Of a stretch of 32,144 bases of DNA, positions 31,733-32,144 are shown in pieces. The first letter of the stretch is position 1. Every line of letters begins with the position of its first letter. A program made the translations under genes and the position numbers. Under the pieces are notes generated by a model. The model was not told the origin of the DNA. It ran no database searches and saw nothing but the letters and a program-made list of their open reading frames with translations. Source of the stretch: Anaerolineaceae bacterium (GTDB lineage Bacteria > Chloroflexota > Anaerolineae > Anaerolineales > Anaerolineaceae); the NCBI GenBank assembly GCA_016936755.1, contig JAFGXF010000113.1, forward strand, positions 1 through 32,144, read 5' to 3'.

Positions 31733-32144
31733 CGAATTGGTTAAAGAAGTTATTAAAAGATCTACCAACCCTAATTCTCTCCTTCCTTTTATCGGTGGCA
31801 GTTTGGATATCAGCAGTAACGGCGGCGGACCCCAATGATACCCGTCAATATCCCCAACCAGTGCCTGTGGAAGTATTGGGTCTTAACCCAGACTTGTCAT
31901 TGAGTGGAGAAATACCAGACACGGTCAGTGTAACAATGAACGCACCCAGCTCAACCTGGACAAAGATACTTTCCACTCCGAATGTGATCAAAGCATACAT
32001 TGACCTGTCGGATAAAGTTGAGGGGGATTACGAGATAAAGATCAACATCCAGATAGAAGCCCGCCCTCTTGAGGTAATATTGATTGATCCGGCACTGGCA
32101 AGTGTCCACCTTGAATACTCTGCCAACGTTGACATGGCGATAGA
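31729..32144 (+). CDS. cdaR: YbbR-domain protein CdaR, N-terminal part (3' end outside window)
   Basis: The frame opens with GTG at 31729, overlapping the cdaA stop, with GGAGG at 31719-31723 ahead, and stays open to the window end (138 residues seen). A membrane helix at about residues 14-32 (LILSFLLSVAVWISAVTAA) is followed by YbbR-type beta-rich repeats: PVPVEVLGLNPDLSLSGEIP, DTVSVTMNAPSSTW and IKAYIDLSDKVEGDYEIKI. CdaR binds CdaA and modulates its diadenylate cyclase activity. In many Gram-positive genomes glmM follows; that cannot be checked here. Confidence 0.9.
   Translation, partial: MTNWLKKLLKDLPTLILSFLLSVAVWISAVTAADPNDTRQYPQPVPVEVLGLNPDLSLSGEIPDTVSVTMNAPSSTWTKILSTPNVIKAYIDLSDKVEGDYEIKINIQIEARPLEVILIDPALASVHLEYSANVDMAI

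Noticed and set aside
1-32144. CRISPR arrays, insertion sequences, prophage genes or rRNA
   Set aside because: No regularly spaced repeats, transposase signatures or rRNA sequences were seen on either strand.

Overview
The window is a stretch of bacterial chromosome, most likely from a Chloroflexota member of the Anaerolineae type. This assignment rests on gene style only: a T-box leader, a CdaA/CdaR pair, a YabE-like G5/3D protein next to ksgA, a sortase, a glycerol-type FAD oxidoreductase plus DUF1667 pair, and many short 'single-domain' housekeeping genes. No rRNA or marker phylogeny is available here, so the phylum call is an inference. Two sampled 60-base rows gave about 57% GC for the host-like part and about 33% for the 2.4-5.4 kb insert.

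Layout. 1-2446 (+): the 3' end of an FAD oxidoreductase, a DUF1667 iron-sulfur protein and an SbcD-type nuclease. 2448-5216 (-): an AT-rich EcoRII/Dcm-type restriction-modification cassette, with methyltransferase, EcoRII-like endonuclease and Vsr mismatch nuclease in that transcription order. It begins one base after the sbcD stop and no sbcC is seen. 5454-15713 (-): a long run of minus-strand genes: GNAT, 23S rRNA m5U methyltransferase, class V aminotransferase, a small membrane protein, sortase, GH13 glucosidase, TPR protein, glnA, then a 562-base gene-free gap with a perfect 26-bp palindrome and a candidate structured RNA, then an MFS transporter. 15817-21956 (+): a tight six-gene operon: lipoprotein, MtaB, a divergent tRNA-guanine transglycosylase (Tgt), two tandem Rmt/FmrO-like 16S rRNA methyltransferases and an RsmF-like m5C methyltransferase. 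21922-22695 (-): RsmE. 22765-23490 (+): a YhhQ-type queuosine-precursor transporter. 23492-26246 (-): RsmI, DUF456 and serS behind a complete serine T-box leader. 26256-29356 (-): an anchored hypothetical protein, KsgA, a YabE-like protein and tRNA-Phe. 29559-32144 (+): a CoaE-GNAT fusion, the diadenylate cyclase CdaA and the start of a YbbR/CdaR gene.

How the genes fit together. The striking theme is RNA modification, especially of the 16S decoding centre: RsmI (C1402), two Rmt homologues (family target G1405), an RsmF homologue (C1407), RsmE (U1498) and RsmA/KsgA (A1518/A1519) all lie within 12 kb, with MtaB and a Tgt homologue for tRNA. The Tgt keeps its catalytic and zinc residues but has an altered loop in the pocket that reads the base's 7-substituent. 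A queuosine-precursor importer lies 4 kb away, so salvage of a queuine-like base is the working idea. The paired Rmt homologues co-transcribed with an RsmF homologue are the best candidate for a little-described system: a chromosomal helix-44 modification operon.
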